Shown here: piece by piece, positions 18,912 to 27,828 of the stretch
Position numbering within the stretch: the first letter of the stretch is position 1
How the letters are laid out: the number at the start of each line of letters is the position of its first letter
Assembly (NCBI RefSeq): GCF_000466385.1
Contig: NZ_KE952672.1
Location: 19,166 to 83,165 of the forward strand
Reading direction: 5' to 3'
From: Aneurinibacillus aneurinilyticus ATCC 12856
GTDB taxonomy: Bacteria; Bacillota; Bacilli; Aneurinibacillales; Aneurinibacillaceae
Length of the DNA: 64,000 nucleotides
Translations under genes and position numbers: made by a program
Notes under the pieces: generated by a model
Databases searched by the model: none
What the model was told of the DNA's origin: nothing
Seen by the model: only the letters and a program-made list of their open reading frames with translations

Positions 18912-19265
18912 GTGAATTATTATCATGACCCGATGGGCATAGTTCAAACCACGGACGTAGAAGTGGTCAAATTTCATTACCACGTCGAGAGGATGAAGTA
19001 TTACGAGTACAAGTGTCATAAGCATGTACATCATAAGAAACACTATAAAAAATATTATAAGCGTTATTGTTACCACAAAAAAATGTATGAATTTTATTAC
19101 AAAAAAAGCTATCATAAGATGTATAGTATCGGACCGGTTTCGCAGGCGGAGATGTACCCTCATCCACCGGTAGCTCCTATTTATCCGGTTACTCCGAATC
19201 ATCCGGTGGGTCCGAGCTATCCAGCATCTGAGGGCAAAAAACGTGAAAGTTCCGCCTGTTGCTAA
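18912..19265 (+). CDS. His/Tyr/Lys-rich, Pro-tailed protein (spore-coat-like)
   Basis: A 117-residue protein of extreme composition. Residues about 15-75 are packed with His, Tyr and Lys (for example HKHVHHKKHYKKYYKRY). Residues about 80-105 are Pro-rich with Pro-Val repeats, and the end is Cys-Cys. No family is recognised. Such His/Tyr/Lys-rich, low-complexity small proteins are typical of Bacillales spore coat proteins and can be cross-linked or bind metals. This is inference only. GTG at 18912 is preferred, as GGAGG lies 9 nt before it and abuts the earlier ATG. Confidence 0.55.
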   Translation: MNYYHDPMGIVQTTDVEVVKFHYHVERMKYYEYKCHKHVHHKKHYKKYYKRYCYHKKMYEFYYKKSYHKMYSIGPVSQAEMYPHPPVAPIYPVTPNHPVGPSYPASEGKKRESSACC

Positions 19266-19282
19266 TTGTGAATACAATGTAA

Positions 19283-19316
19283 GGAAGAACGGGCCTTATA
19301 CGCTCGTTCTTCTTAT
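19283..19316. terminator. Bidirectional terminator
   Basis: GGAAGAACG and CGTTCTTC form the stem, with short A/T runs on both sides. It separates the His/Tyr-rich gene from the convergent transporter operon. Confidence 0.6.
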
Positions 19317-20065
19317 TTCCAGCCTATGTATTGGTGAGCTCGGGTGAACAGCGTAGGATAGACAAGAAAGCCAAGGATAATGCTTGTCATGGCTGATGCC
19401 GCTGTATATGAAAACATAATAAGCAATTGATAGCGAACGGCTTCGATCGGACTGGTTCCTGCAATAATAAGCCCTGTCATCATGCCAGGAAGCTGAACGA
19501 GTCCAACGGTTTTTAATGCATCAACAATCGGGATCATACCTGCGCGTATCGACTCCCGAATCAGTCGTTCGCTGGCCTGTCGACTGGTGGCGCCAAGAGA
19601 CAGCGCGACAAGGATTTCTTCCCGCATGGATGCGGCCTTCTCTTTCATCTGATTTAGTAGAAGTGAAGAGACGATCATGCAGTTGCCGATGACCATACCG
19701 CTGATTGGGATGACGGATTGCGGCTTCCATTGCAGCATACCGAATGCAAGCATCATTGCGAGTGTGCCTGCTGCAACAACCATAATAGTAAAGAATACGC
19801 GGACAAATATATATGGAATTCCGTCTCCTCGCTTGGCCGAATTTTGGGCAGCAACCAGGAGCATTATTAGCAATATGCACGCGATAAATAGAGGATGTCT
19901 GCTCGAAAATACAAATTCGAGCACATACCCAATCGCAACAAGTTGGATGATGGCGCGTATTGTGCCAATGAGCATATCGCGCTCCAGCTTTAATTTCAGT
20001 CGAAGCGATAAAAGCATAGCAATAAATACAAAACCAACGGTCATAATGGTTGCAAGTGTACTCAT
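19313..20065 (-). CDS. fetB: FetB-type ABC transporter permease (UPF0014)
   Basis: A 250-residue membrane protein with about seven hydrophobic segments, matching the UPF0014/FetB family. The segment ALSLGATSRQASERLIRESI is the cytoplasmic loop that contacts the ATPase. In E. coli, FetAB exports iron and protects from peroxide stress. The ATG at 20065 overlaps the TGA of the upstream ATPase (ATGA), so the two are translationally coupled. The frame reads further upstream, but that start would lie inside the ATPase gene. Confidence 0.82.
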   Translation of the reverse strand: MSTLATIMTVGFVFIAMLLSLRLKLKLERDMLIGTIRAIIQLVAIGYVLEFVFSSRHPLFIACILLIMLLVAAQNSAKRGDGIPYIFVRVFFTIMVVAAGTLAMMLAFGMLQWKPQSVIPISGMVIGNCMIVSSLLLNQMKEKAASMREEILVALSLGATSRQASERLIRESIRAGMIPIVDALKTVGLVQLPGMMTGLIIAGTSPIEAVRYQLLIMFSYTAASAMTSIILGFLVYPTLFTRAHQYIGWK

Positions 20066-20736
20066 GGCACAAGCTCCGTCTCTAACAGTCCGTCTTTCAG
20101 GCGCCATAAAATACTCCCCAGCCGCTTCGCCTGTTCAGGGGAGTGTGTAATCCACAATACTGTGTGTCCAGCCTCATGATAAGCTTTGATCTCGCTTTCG
20201 ATGTGTTTTGCGCTCTTTTCATCGAGGGCAGATGTCGGTTCATCAAGCAGAAGAACGTCGGGGGCAAGTGATAAGGAACGCGCGATGTTCACGCGCTGCT
20301 TTTCTCCACCGGATAATTCTTCGATACGGCGCGATATATAGTTTTGTGGAAGTGCGACCCGGCGCAGCAAATCTTCCATCTCTTCCGTTTGTAGTGTATT
20401 CCCCTTAAGCCTTGCCGAATAAGATAAGTTATCGGCTACTGTGCCAGGAAACAAGACGGGTGCCTGAAAGACATAATGAAGCTTTTGACGCAGCTCAGGT
20501 GGATGCCATTCAAAAAGCGGTTTACCTAAATAAAGGATCTGGCCTTCATCAGGTTCCTCTAAACGTGTTAATAGACGGAACAGTGTACTTTTCCCCGTGC
20601 CGGACGGGCCTGTAATGATAATAAAATCTCCATTCGCTACGTTGGCGGTAACGTTTTTTAGCGGTGTGGAGCGATGGTGTGGTGTCCGGTACGATTTTGA
20701 TATGCATTGGAGTTCAAGTATAAATTCGCTCCCCAT
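20062..20736 (-). CDS. fetA: FetA-type ABC transporter ATPase
   Basis: A 224-residue nucleotide-binding subunit pairing with the FetB permease. It has Walker A GPSGTGKST near residue 43, the Q-loop in YVFQAP, the signature LSGGEKQR, Walker B LLLDEPTSALDE and the switch His in WITHS. The start at 20736 follows GGGGAG by 11 nt; the open frame continues to 20784 but overlaps the divergent rhomboid promoter. The two-gene operon probably exports iron or another metal by family analogy. Confidence 0.82.
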   Translation of the reverse strand: MGSEFILELQCISKSYRTPHHRSTPLKNVTANVANGDFIIITGPSGTGKSTLFRLLTRLEEPDEGQILYLGKPLFEWHPPELRQKLHYVFQAPVLFPGTVADNLSYSARLKGNTLQTEEMEDLLRRVALPQNYISRRIEELSGGEKQRVNIARSLSLAPDVLLLDEPTSALDEKSAKHIESEIKAYHEAGHTVLWITHSPEQAKRLGSILWRLKDGLLETELVP

Positions 20737-20831
20737 AGCGTGACTATCTCCCCTTTGTGTATCGTATCGTTTTTCATATTTCATGTACGTATAGTATATT
20801 ATATGTAAATTCCGCAGAAAGGAAGAATCGT

Positions 20832-22013
20832 TTGGATATTACGTTAGCACAGCAGTATATATGGAGAGTGGCATATCGCCTCGTGACAGAACAAGAATAC
20901 ACAGTAGTAGGTTCCGGAGGAGAGAACATCGAGCTTCTAAGCCGGAAGGGGAAGGAGCTGCGTTATGTCCAGCTTCGGCTGGCGGACTTTCTATGGGGCG
21001 CTACGATGGGGTATGACTTGCGTGAAGGTGCCGGACGCATGGATGATATTCGCAGACAGCTCCGTGCCAGAGCGATTCAAGGGCAGATCGTGTATGTATG
21101 CTATAAACCGGTGACAGAAGGCATGCGCGATGCCCTACAGCAAGAAGAAGGTATACATGAACAGCAAGTTTCACTTGATCTGGCAGGATATGATTTTACA
21201 CAGAGACAATGGATTATACGAGATCGCAGAGAAAAGGAACCGGAGATTGTGTCGCCGCAATTATTAGACGATACGCCGTATGGGGACGAAGAGCCGCCTG
21301 CTTCTTATTGGATGCGTAGCATTGAACAGGCGGAGATGGAACGGGAAAGTGAAGTGCGTTCAACATTTTTTTACGGAAAACCGCGTTTTACTTATGCATT
21401 TCTTGCCATTATTATTGCTGTATTCATTCTGATGGAATTGAGCGGCGGTAGTCAGGATCCCCGTGTGCTGCTATTGTTCGGGGCCAAATTCAATCCGCTC
21501 ATTCTTGCAGGAGAATGGTGGCGTTTTGTGACACCGATGTTTTTACATATCGGCTTTATGCATATTCTTTTCAACGGTGTTGCGCTGTACTCATTAGGTA
21601 CCCTAACCGAGCAGATTTACGGTTCAGCGCGATTTTTTGTTATCTATATGATATCCGGAATTAGCGGTGTGGTTGGCAGTTTTGCATTTTCCGATAATAT
21701 TTCCGCTGGTGCGTCTGGTGCAATTTTTGGCCTGTTTGGAGCGCTGCTATATTTTGGTACACAGAATAAGAATTTGTTTTTCCAGACCTTGGGTACCAAC
21801 ATTTTGGTTGTATTAGGTATTAACCTTGTCATCGGATTTCTCTCCCCCGGTATCATTGATAACTATGCCCATCTCGGAGGGTTGGTGGGGGGATTTCTTG
21901 CTTCAGCGCTTATGGGAATGCCCAGGCATGGATCACGCACAGGCATAAGAATAGGTGCAATTATTCTTCTTGTTCTTCTACTCTGGTGGGGCTTGCGAAC
22001 GGGAGGATTGTAG
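20832..22013 (+). CDS. Rhomboid-family intramembrane serine protease (GluP-like)
   Basis: A protein of about 393 residues: a soluble N-terminal domain (about 1-175), then six or seven membrane helices of the rhomboid fold. The catalytic Ser lies in GASGAIFG (about residue 295) and the His in NYAHLGG (about 345). The HxxxN-like HIGFMHILFNG segment is also present. It resembles B. subtilis GluP (YqgP) but lacks the C-terminal TPR region of that roughly 507-residue protein. The TTG start is supported by AAAGGAAG six nt upstream. It is divergent from fetA. Confidence 0.83.
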   Translation: MDITLAQQYIWRVAYRLVTEQEYTVVGSGGENIELLSRKGKELRYVQLRLADFLWGATMGYDLREGAGRMDDIRRQLRARAIQGQIVYVCYKPVTEGMRDALQQEEGIHEQQVSLDLAGYDFTQRQWIIRDRREKEPEIVSPQLLDDTPYGDEEPPASYWMRSIEQAEMERESEVRSTFFYGKPRFTYAFLAIIIAVFILMELSGGSQDPRVLLLFGAKFNPLILAGEWWRFVTPMFLHIGFMHILFNGVALYSLGTLTEQIYGSARFFVIYMISGISGVVGSFAFSDNISAGASGAIFGLFGALLYFGTQNKNLFFQTLGTNILVVLGINLVIGFLSPGIIDNYAHLGGLVGGFLASALMGMPRHGSRTGIRIGAIILLVLLLWWGLRTGGL

Positions 22014-22082
22014 GTAGGGAATAATTTCTTCCGGAAAAGCAAACGGATAAAGGGAAGACCGTTTTCCGGAAGGAGGAGTTTC

Positions 22083-23390
22083 ATGCAGGATACGTATGAT
22101 GCAATTGTAGTCGGCGCGGGTCCATCCGGATCTGTGGCCGCCTATATGATGGCGCGTGGCGGGCTTAAAGTTCTGCTGCTTGAAAGAGGTCCGCATCCAG
22201 GTAGCAAAAATATGTTTGGCGGCACGATTTATGCGTTACCGACGGCTGATATTTTTCCGGAATTTTGGAAGGATGCACCGTGGGAGCGCTTTGTAACAAC
22301 TGAATACTTGTATTTTTTGGATGATGACTCTGCGTTTCAAATAGGCTTTACTAACATGGTATATGGCAAGCCGCCTTACAATAAGGTCGTGGTTCATCGT
22401 GGAGTTTTCGATAGGTGGGTAGCACAGAAAGCGGTGAACGAAGGAGCAGTTCTGCAGACGAATGCCCTTGTGACAAATCTTATATATGAAAAATCTTTGT
22501 TTGGCAGAGACAAAGTGCAGGGTGTGCAACTGGATAACGGCTGTATTTATTATGCGGACGCTGTCATTCTATGTGAAGGCATTAATTCATTTTTGACGAA
22601 ACAGGCAGGACTGCGTACAGATATTCCGGCGGAAACGGTCAAGCTGTATGCCAAGCAGGTGTTTCGTCTACCGCGTTCTATTTTGGAGGATCGGTTCCAT
22701 TTAGAGGGGGATGAGGGAGCCATATATGCATTTACCGGGTACCCGACCGCTGGTGTTATTGGCAAAGCAGGTATTTGGACTGGAAAAGAAACCCTTGCGC
22801 TTATCACAGGCGGTTTTTTGGATCAGTTGGCGGAAAAGCGTATGAGCCCATATGAGTTGCTTGAGCGAACAAAACGTCACCCGTTAATCCGACGCTTATT
22901 GAAAGATGCGGAGCCGATTGAATATGCTGCACATATGATACCGAAAGGCGGCTTCAAAATGATCCCCCAGTTGTATGATCATCATCTTCTGATCGCGGGG
23001 GATGCCGCTACAATGGTCAGCGGACGCCGTGGTACTGACCTGGCTATGCTGTCAGGGAAGATGGCAGGTGAGACCATTCTTCAGGCACACGCCAAAGGAG
23101 ACTTCAGTCAGAAAATTCTAAGCAACTATGGCTGGAAAATTAACCAAAGCTTCTTCATGACCGATATCCGGAAAAAAAGAGGAACAGATAAGTACGTCGC
23201 AAAATATCAGGACAGCGACTATCTCATCAGTCGGGCGATGAACGAATTCGGCTCGGAGTTTTTTCATGTAGGCATGGGTACGGAACAAGACAAGATGAAG
23301 AAGATTCAGCAGGAGCTTAAACAAATTCAATTACCGCTTAAATCATTCGAAGATGTATGGCAGGCGCTAAGACACTGGGAGGTGCTGTGA
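22083..23390 (+). CDS. fixC: FixC-like FAD-dependent oxidoreductase
   Basis: A 435-residue flavoprotein of the ETF-quinone oxidoreductase/FixC family. The N-terminal dinucleotide motif DAIVVGAGPSGSVAA binds FAD, LLLERGPHPGSKNMFGG follows as in FixC, and a second FAD motif HHLLIAGDAATMVSG lies near residue 300. FixC passes electrons from the FixAB flavoprotein to quinone. The gene overlaps fixX by TGATG, so they are coupled. No fixA or fixB lies in the window. A GAAGGAGG site precedes the ATG. Confidence 0.82.
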   Translation: MQDTYDAIVVGAGPSGSVAAYMMARGGLKVLLLERGPHPGSKNMFGGTIYALPTADIFPEFWKDAPWERFVTTEYLYFLDDDSAFQIGFTNMVYGKPPYNKVVVHRGVFDRWVAQKAVNEGAVLQTNALVTNLIYEKSLFGRDKVQGVQLDNGCIYYADAVILCEGINSFLTKQAGLRTDIPAETVKLYAKQVFRLPRSILEDRFHLEGDEGAIYAFTGYPTAGVIGKAGIWTGKETLALITGGFLDQLAEKRMSPYELLERTKRHPLIRRLLKDAEPIEYAAHMIPKGGFKMIPQLYDHHLLIAGDAATMVSGRRGTDLAMLSGKMAGETILQAHAKGDFSQKILSNYGWKINQSFFMTDIRKKRGTDKYVAKYQDSDYLISRAMNEFGSEFFHVGMGTEQDKMKKIQQELKQIQLPLKSFEDVWQALRHWEVL

Positions 23391-23686
23391 TGGAGGAGTT
23401 TGGTGTGACGAGGACCGACATGGCGCCAATGGATCAGGTGCAGCGCATACCGGTTACAGAAGTTTTCATCGATATTTATGATCCGACCATTTGCTTAAAT
23501 CGCTGCGTTAATAAGCCTTGCACATATTTCTGTCCGACACAGGTATATCAATGGCAGGATAATCAGGTGGTTATCAATCAGGATCGGTGCGTGGAATGCG
23601 GAGCTTCGGTAATGGGGTGCCCATACGGCAATATTGACTGGAAATATCCTCCGGGCGGCACTGGAGTTGTGATAAAACATGGATAA
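23390..23686 (+). CDS. fixX: FixX-like ferredoxin
   Basis: A 98-residue iron-sulphur protein. Cysteines are arranged as CLNRCVNKPCTYFCP and CVECGASVMGCP, and a GNIDWKYP end is typical of FixX, the ferredoxin-like partner of FixC. The ATG lies within the fixC stop (TGATG). The longer frame from 23357 would overlap fixC and lacks its own ribosome site. The protein probably carries one or two clusters. The partner flavoprotein is not encoded nearby. Confidence 0.85.
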   Translation: MEEFGVTRTDMAPMDQVQRIPVTEVFIDIYDPTICLNRCVNKPCTYFCPTQVYQWQDNQVVINQDRCVECGASVMGCPYGNIDWKYPPGGTGVVIKHG

Positions 23687-23832
23687 GCCTTCCCCCTTCA
23701 TGAAATGTCCGATATAATAAAAAATTGAGAGTAATTTCTCATAATGCCCCATGATTTTGACCGGAAGCCTGGTTATAAAGCAATTCGATAGAAACCATGG
23801 GGACAGGAGATTGGGAAAAGGGGTAGGAGACC

Positions 23833-25362
23833 ATGAATCAATTTAAAGACAGCGTATACCAGCTGATCGTTGAAACATCCACCAACCTGCCGCCGGATGT
23901 GCGCCGTGCGGTTGCAAGCGCAAGAAAGAAGGAGAACGCAGGTACGCGTGCCGCGCTTTCGCTTACAACGATTGCGCAAAATATTGAAATGGCGGAAACA
24001 AATGTGTCCCCCATCTGTCAGGATACCGGTATGCCGACATTTGAAGTGCATACACCGGTGGGGGCTAACCAGATCGAGATGAAAAAAGCCATCTGTGAAG
24101 CGATTGATCTGGCAACGAAGAACGGTAAGCTTCGTTCGAACTCTGTTGATTCGCTGACAGGGGAAAATAGCGGTAATAACCTCGGGCCTGGCACTCCGGT
24201 CATTCATTTCGAGCAGTGGGAAAAAGACGAAATTGAAGTAAAGCTTATCCTCAAAGGTGGCGGCTGTGAGAACAAAAATATTCAGTACAGTCTTCCAATG
24301 GAAATCGAAGGTTTGGGCAAAGCGGGCCGTGATCTCGATGGTATTCGTAAATGTATCCTACATAGCGTATACCAGGCACAGGGACAGGGCTGTAGCGCCG
24401 GATTCATCGGTGTAGGTATCGGTGGCGATCGTACAACCGGTTATGCGCTTGCTAAAGAACAATTGTTCCGTAAAGTTGACGATGTGAACCCAAATCCGCA
24501 GTTGGCGGAATTGGAAAGCTATATTATGGAGAAGGCGAACGAACTTGGTATCGGAACGATGGGCTTCGGCGGCGAGACGACGCTTCTCGGCTGTAAAATC
24601 GGTGCGATAAACCGCCTTCCGGCCAGCTTCTTCGTATCGGTCGCCTATAACTGCTGGGCGTTCCGCCGTCAAGGTGTGACGATTCATCCGGCCACCGGCG
24701 AAATTACAGGCTGGCTTTATAAGGATGGAACGGCTGATCTGCATGAAGGTGTACAGCAGCCAGAGCAGACGGAAGAGCGTCGTGAAGTGGTGCTGCAATA
24801 TCCGATTACAGAAGAGCAAGTACGCAGCTTGAAGGTGGGCGATGTCGTAATCATCAATGGCTTGATGCATACGGGCCGTGATGCGTTCCACAAATATATG
24901 ATGGATAATGACTGTCCGGTTGATTTGAATGGTGGCATTATTTATCATTGTGGACCGGTTATGCTTAAGGATGATAGCGGCGAATGGCATCTGAAAGCGG
25001 CAGGGCCGACAACAAGTATTCGGGAAGAGCCGTATCAAGCAGATATTATGAAGAAATTCGGCATTCGCGTTGTTATCGGAAAAGGCGGAATGGGACCGAA
25101 AACATTGAAAGGCCTGCAGGAGCATGGCGGCGTTTACTTAAACGCCATCGGCGGTGCTGCTCAGTATTACGCAGATTGTGTGAAGAAAGTTGAAGGTGTG
25201 GATTTCCTTGAATTCGGTATTCCAGAAGCGATGTGGCACTTGCAAGTAGAAGGCTTTGCTGCGATCGTAACGATGGATTCACACGGAAATAGTTTACATG
25301 CCGACGTAGATAAAAGCTCGCTGGAGAAATTGGCGAAATTTGCCGAACCGGTGTTTAATTAA
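23833..25362 (+). CDS. fumA: Class I (iron-sulphur) fumarate hydratase
   Basis: A 509-residue single-chain class I fumarase with fused alpha and beta regions, interconverting fumarate and malate in the TCA cycle. Candidate cluster cysteines lie in SPICQDTGMP (about residue 62), GGGCENKN (about 157) and GQGCSAG. The beta part shows GVYLNAIGGAAQ and the end FGIPEAMWHLQVEGF. It is iron-sulphur dependent and so oxygen-sensitive by family. GGGGTAGGAG precedes the ATG. A terminator follows, so it is monocistronic. Mqo at 62 kb acts on the malate produced. Confidence 0.88.
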   Translation: MNQFKDSVYQLIVETSTNLPPDVRRAVASARKKENAGTRAALSLTTIAQNIEMAETNVSPICQDTGMPTFEVHTPVGANQIEMKKAICEAIDLATKNGKLRSNSVDSLTGENSGNNLGPGTPVIHFEQWEKDEIEVKLILKGGGCENKNIQYSLPMEIEGLGKAGRDLDGIRKCILHSVYQAQGQGCSAGFIGVGIGGDRTTGYALAKEQLFRKVDDVNPNPQLAELESYIMEKANELGIGTMGFGGETTLLGCKIGAINRLPASFFVSVAYNCWAFRRQGVTIHPATGEITGWLYKDGTADLHEGVQQPEQTEERREVVLQYPITEEQVRSLKVGDVVIINGLMHTGRDAFHKYMMDNDCPVDLNGGIIYHCGPVMLKDDSGEWHLKAAGPTTSIREEPYQADIMKKFGIRVVIGKGGMGPKTLKGLQEHGGVYLNAIGGAAQYYADCVKKVEGVDFLEFGIPEAMWHLQVEGFAAIVTMDSHGNSLHADVDKSSLEKLAKFAEPVFN

Positions 25363-25385
25363 TACGAGTTTTGTCGAACTGAAGA

Positions 25386-25415
25386 AGTCAGCAGATTCCC
25401 TGCTGGCTTTTTTTG
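25386..25415 (+). terminator. Terminator after fumA
   Basis: AGTCAGCAG pairs with CTGCTGGCT, followed by seven T residues. Confidence 0.82.
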
Positions 25416-25470
25416 TATGGCAGAGTATAATGATTGAGAAAAGACTGTTGCCAAAAGGAGTGAAGTGCTG

Positions 25471-26703
25471 GTGCAGCCTCCCGTTTCCTATGAGGTTCTC
25501 CGTAGATATGCACGCACGATTACAGACCGGCATTTTATCGAGCTTGTGACGCATACCGAACTGGCGAGCAATATCCAAGTCGAGAAGCTGAACAATAGAA
25601 GATGGCGGTTTAAATTTTCTGTGCGCACCTTCTACTTGCTTTATTTAATTTTTTACAGAAGGAAGGTAGGACGGGCACGTAAAAAATCGTTGCATGATGC
25701 TTACAGGATTGGCTATAAGATTGGAGCCAACAACGTTGGCTTCCAGACCACGCTTCTTTTTGCCAATTTATATCGAAGGACTTTTATGGATGGTGTACGA
25801 AGACTGTTTCGCGAAAAAGGGTATGGAGACTACGAACGGGCTGAGAGCGTCGTGGATGAATTTGTTGATCAGTACTTGCTTGGTTATTTGGCTAAGAAAG
25901 AAAATACCATTGAACGCCTGCATGAACAAAGGATGGCTATTATGGGGCAGATGGCGGCCAGCATGGCACATGAAGTGCGTAATCCACTTTCGGCCATTGC
26001 TGGATTTCTAACGCTCATCCAGCAGGATGAACAGATGGATAGACAAAAGCGCGAGGAATATATGCGTATCATTTTACATGAAACAAAAGAAACAAACAGA
26101 ATTATCACTCAATTCCTTCAATTCTCGCGCAAGGGACAGGCGGAAGATTCATCTCTTACTGCAGTATCGCTCGTGTCTTTACTTACAGAAGTACATGAAT
26201 TCGTAAGGGCGAAAACCATTCAGGAAAATATCAAATTTTACCTGTGTCTGCCTAGAGAGGATTTCATGATTCGGATACATCGGGAATCAATTAAGCAAGT
26301 GCTTGTCAATGTAGTTCATAATGCGTTTGAAGCTGTGCACAATCAAGAAAATCGTCGTGTGGACATATATGCGTATAGGAAGAATACAGAACAAGCACGC
26401 ATCGAAATTGTGGATAATGGGCCCGGTATGTCCCTTGAAGTTCTGGATCGTGCATTTGAGCCATTCTATTCAACAAAAGATACGGGAACAGGCATTGGGC
26501 TTGCATTGAGTAAAGAGCTGGTTAAGAAAAGCGGGGGAGACATCCGTATTCTTACCGGACAATATGGTACAACCATTGTGATTACGCTGCCGGTGACACA
26601 GCGGGAGCGGGGCAAAGCAAAGGAAGGGAATGAAAATAGTGAGTACATATACGATTGCAATGATACAGATGGACATTGTATTCGGGAATCCGGAGGAAAA
26701 TAG
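25471..26703 (+). CDS. Soluble sensor histidine kinase
   Basis: A histidine kinase of about 410 residues. It has an N-terminal region without membrane spans (about 1-150), a HisKA domain with phospho-acceptor His in MAHEVRNPLSAI (about residue 167) and a HATPase domain with the N-box NVVHNAFEA, G1 DNGPGM and G2 GTGIGLAL. The catalytic half resembles the Bacillus sporulation kinases. No response regulator lies adjacent, which fits a phosphorelay kinase. GTG 25471 is 10 nt after AAAAGGAG; GTG 25465 is an alternative. Its last 74 nt overlap the next gene. Confidence 0.8.
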   Translation: MQPPVSYEVLRRYARTITDRHFIELVTHTELASNIQVEKLNNRRWRFKFSVRTFYLLYLIFYRRKVGRARKKSLHDAYRIGYKIGANNVGFQTTLLFANLYRRTFMDGVRRLFREKGYGDYERAESVVDEFVDQYLLGYLAKKENTIERLHEQRMAIMGQMAASMAHEVRNPLSAIAGFLTLIQQDEQMDRQKREEYMRIILHETKETNRIITQFLQFSRKGQAEDSSLTAVSLVSLLTEVHEFVRAKTIQENIKFYLCLPREDFMIRIHRESIKQVLVNVVHNAFEAVHNQENRRVDIYAYRKNTEQARIEIVDNGPGMSLEVLDRAFEPFYSTKDTGTGIGLALSKELVKKSGGDIRILTGQYGTTIVITLPVTQRERGKAKEGNENSEYIYDCNDTDGHCIRESGGK

Positions 26704-27436
26704 AAGGCGTGTTCGTGAATGGTTTGAAAAAATAAAAGAGCTGACGCCAAAGCCAAATATTGTGCTGCTGCCAGAGTTGTGGGATACTGGCTATGATTTG
26801 AAAAGGCTGGGTGAAATTGCCGATCCGGACGGTACCTACGCGAAGGAAATGCTTGCTGAATTAGCGCAGCAATACGGGGTCTACCTTATTGGAGGCTCCA
26901 TTGCAGAACAGAAGGCGGAAGGTACATATAACACCTCGTTCGTATTTACACCTGATGGACAATTGGTGCATGAATACCGCAAAGCCCACTTGTTTCGTTT
27001 GATGGAAGAGGAGAAATATCTACAGGCAGGACAAGAGCTTCCTGATTTTCGGATAGGAGATATGCCGGCGTTTCTGCAAATCTGTTATGATATTCGTTTT
27101 CCGGAAGGAATTCGCACAGGTGCGCTAACTGGAGCGGAAGTGCTGTTTGTCGTGGCAGAATGGCCTAATCCGCGCCTTGTACATTGGCGGCAGTTGCTTA
27201 TTGCACGTGCAATTGAAAACCAGATGTATGTTGTGGCCTGTAACCGGGTAGGAAGCGACATAAACAATACATTTTTTGGTCACTCGCTCATCATTGATCC
27301 GTGGGGCGAAGTTATCGCTGAAGGCGGTGAAGAAGAAGGGATTGTTACAGGTACAATAAGCAGGGAGTTAGTAGCCGATGTACGCAACAGGATTCCGATT
27401 TTTTCAGATCGAAGGCCCCATTTGTATACGCTATAG
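26630..27436 (+). CDS. Carbon-nitrogen hydrolase, omega-amidase type
   Basis: A 268-residue nitrilase-superfamily amidase. The catalytic Glu lies in LLPELWDTG (about residue 48), the Lys in YRKAHLF (about 115) and the Cys in QICYDIRFPE (about 148). The Cys context and the EWPNPRLVHW stretch match omega-amidases (YafV/MtnU group) acting on 2-oxoglutaramate or 2-oxosuccinamate. No methionine-salvage genes lie nearby. The start overlaps the kinase gene by 74 nt; GGAAGGG precedes it. A later GTG at 26639 is possible. A terminator follows. Confidence 0.82.
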   Translation: MKIVSTYTIAMIQMDIVFGNPEENRRRVREWFEKIKELTPKPNIVLLPELWDTGYDLKRLGEIADPDGTYAKEMLAELAQQYGVYLIGGSIAEQKAEGTYNTSFVFTPDGQLVHEYRKAHLFRLMEEEKYLQAGQELPDFRIGDMPAFLQICYDIRFPEGIRTGALTGAEVLFVVAEWPNPRLVHWRQLLIARAIENQMYVVACNRVGSDINNTFFGHSLIIDPWGEVIAEGGEEEGIVTGTISRELVADVRNRIPIFSDRRPHLYTL

Positions 27437-27453
27437 ATAGGCAGGACAAGAGG

Positions 27454-27482
27454 AAACGCGGGAGAAACTCCCGCGTTTTTTT
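27454..27482. terminator. Terminator after the amidase (bidirectional)
   Basis: AAACGCGGGAG pairs with CTCCCGCGTTT, followed by TTTT. It also faces the end of the small minus-strand gene at 27511. Confidence 0.85.
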
Positions 27483-27510
27483 ACATATCGTGTACGATCC
27501 TAGCGTTTGA

Positions 27511-27711
27511 CTAGAAGAAGTCATCCTCGTTGTGGCGATTATCACGCACGGTGTCGATAGCGCCAAGCACGATATGTGCAAGGCCAAACCCTGCCAGTCC
27601 CCAGGCGTATGGATTATCAACCCTGTTATCGGTGTGCCGGCGGTTCAACATGCTAACACCGGTCAATGTAACGGCTGTTCCGAGCGCAATTGGAATAATA
27701 CCCTTTCTCAT
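27511..27711 (-). CDS. Small membrane protein, unknown
   Basis: A 66-residue protein. An N-terminal hydrophobic segment (about residues 5-24) is followed by Arg/Asp-rich MLNRRHTDNRVDNPYAWG and a second hydrophobic stretch (about 43-54), with an acidic end in Phe-Phe. No family is recognised. The start at 27711 is supported by GAGGAGGTG nine nt upstream; the frame reads back to 27738. It is divergent from the EamA transporter. Confidence 0.6.
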   Translation of the reverse strand: MRKGIIPIALGTAVTLTGVSMLNRRHTDNRVDNPYAWGLAGFGLAHIVLGAIDTVRDNRHNEDDFF

Positions 27712-27828
27712 CAGTCCAACACCTCCTCTTAACAGCATGCCCGGACAGTTTATCCGATATGTTTGGCATTGTTTTCTTAATAATTGTAGTAGAATAAAAG
27801 AGAAGATTGTGGGAAAGGAAGTTGGTGG

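Noticed and set aside
24358..25125. 255-codon minus-strand frame opposite fumA
   Set aside because: It lies fully inside a highly conserved enzyme gene, has no ribosome site or domain, and is a shadow of the codon pattern.
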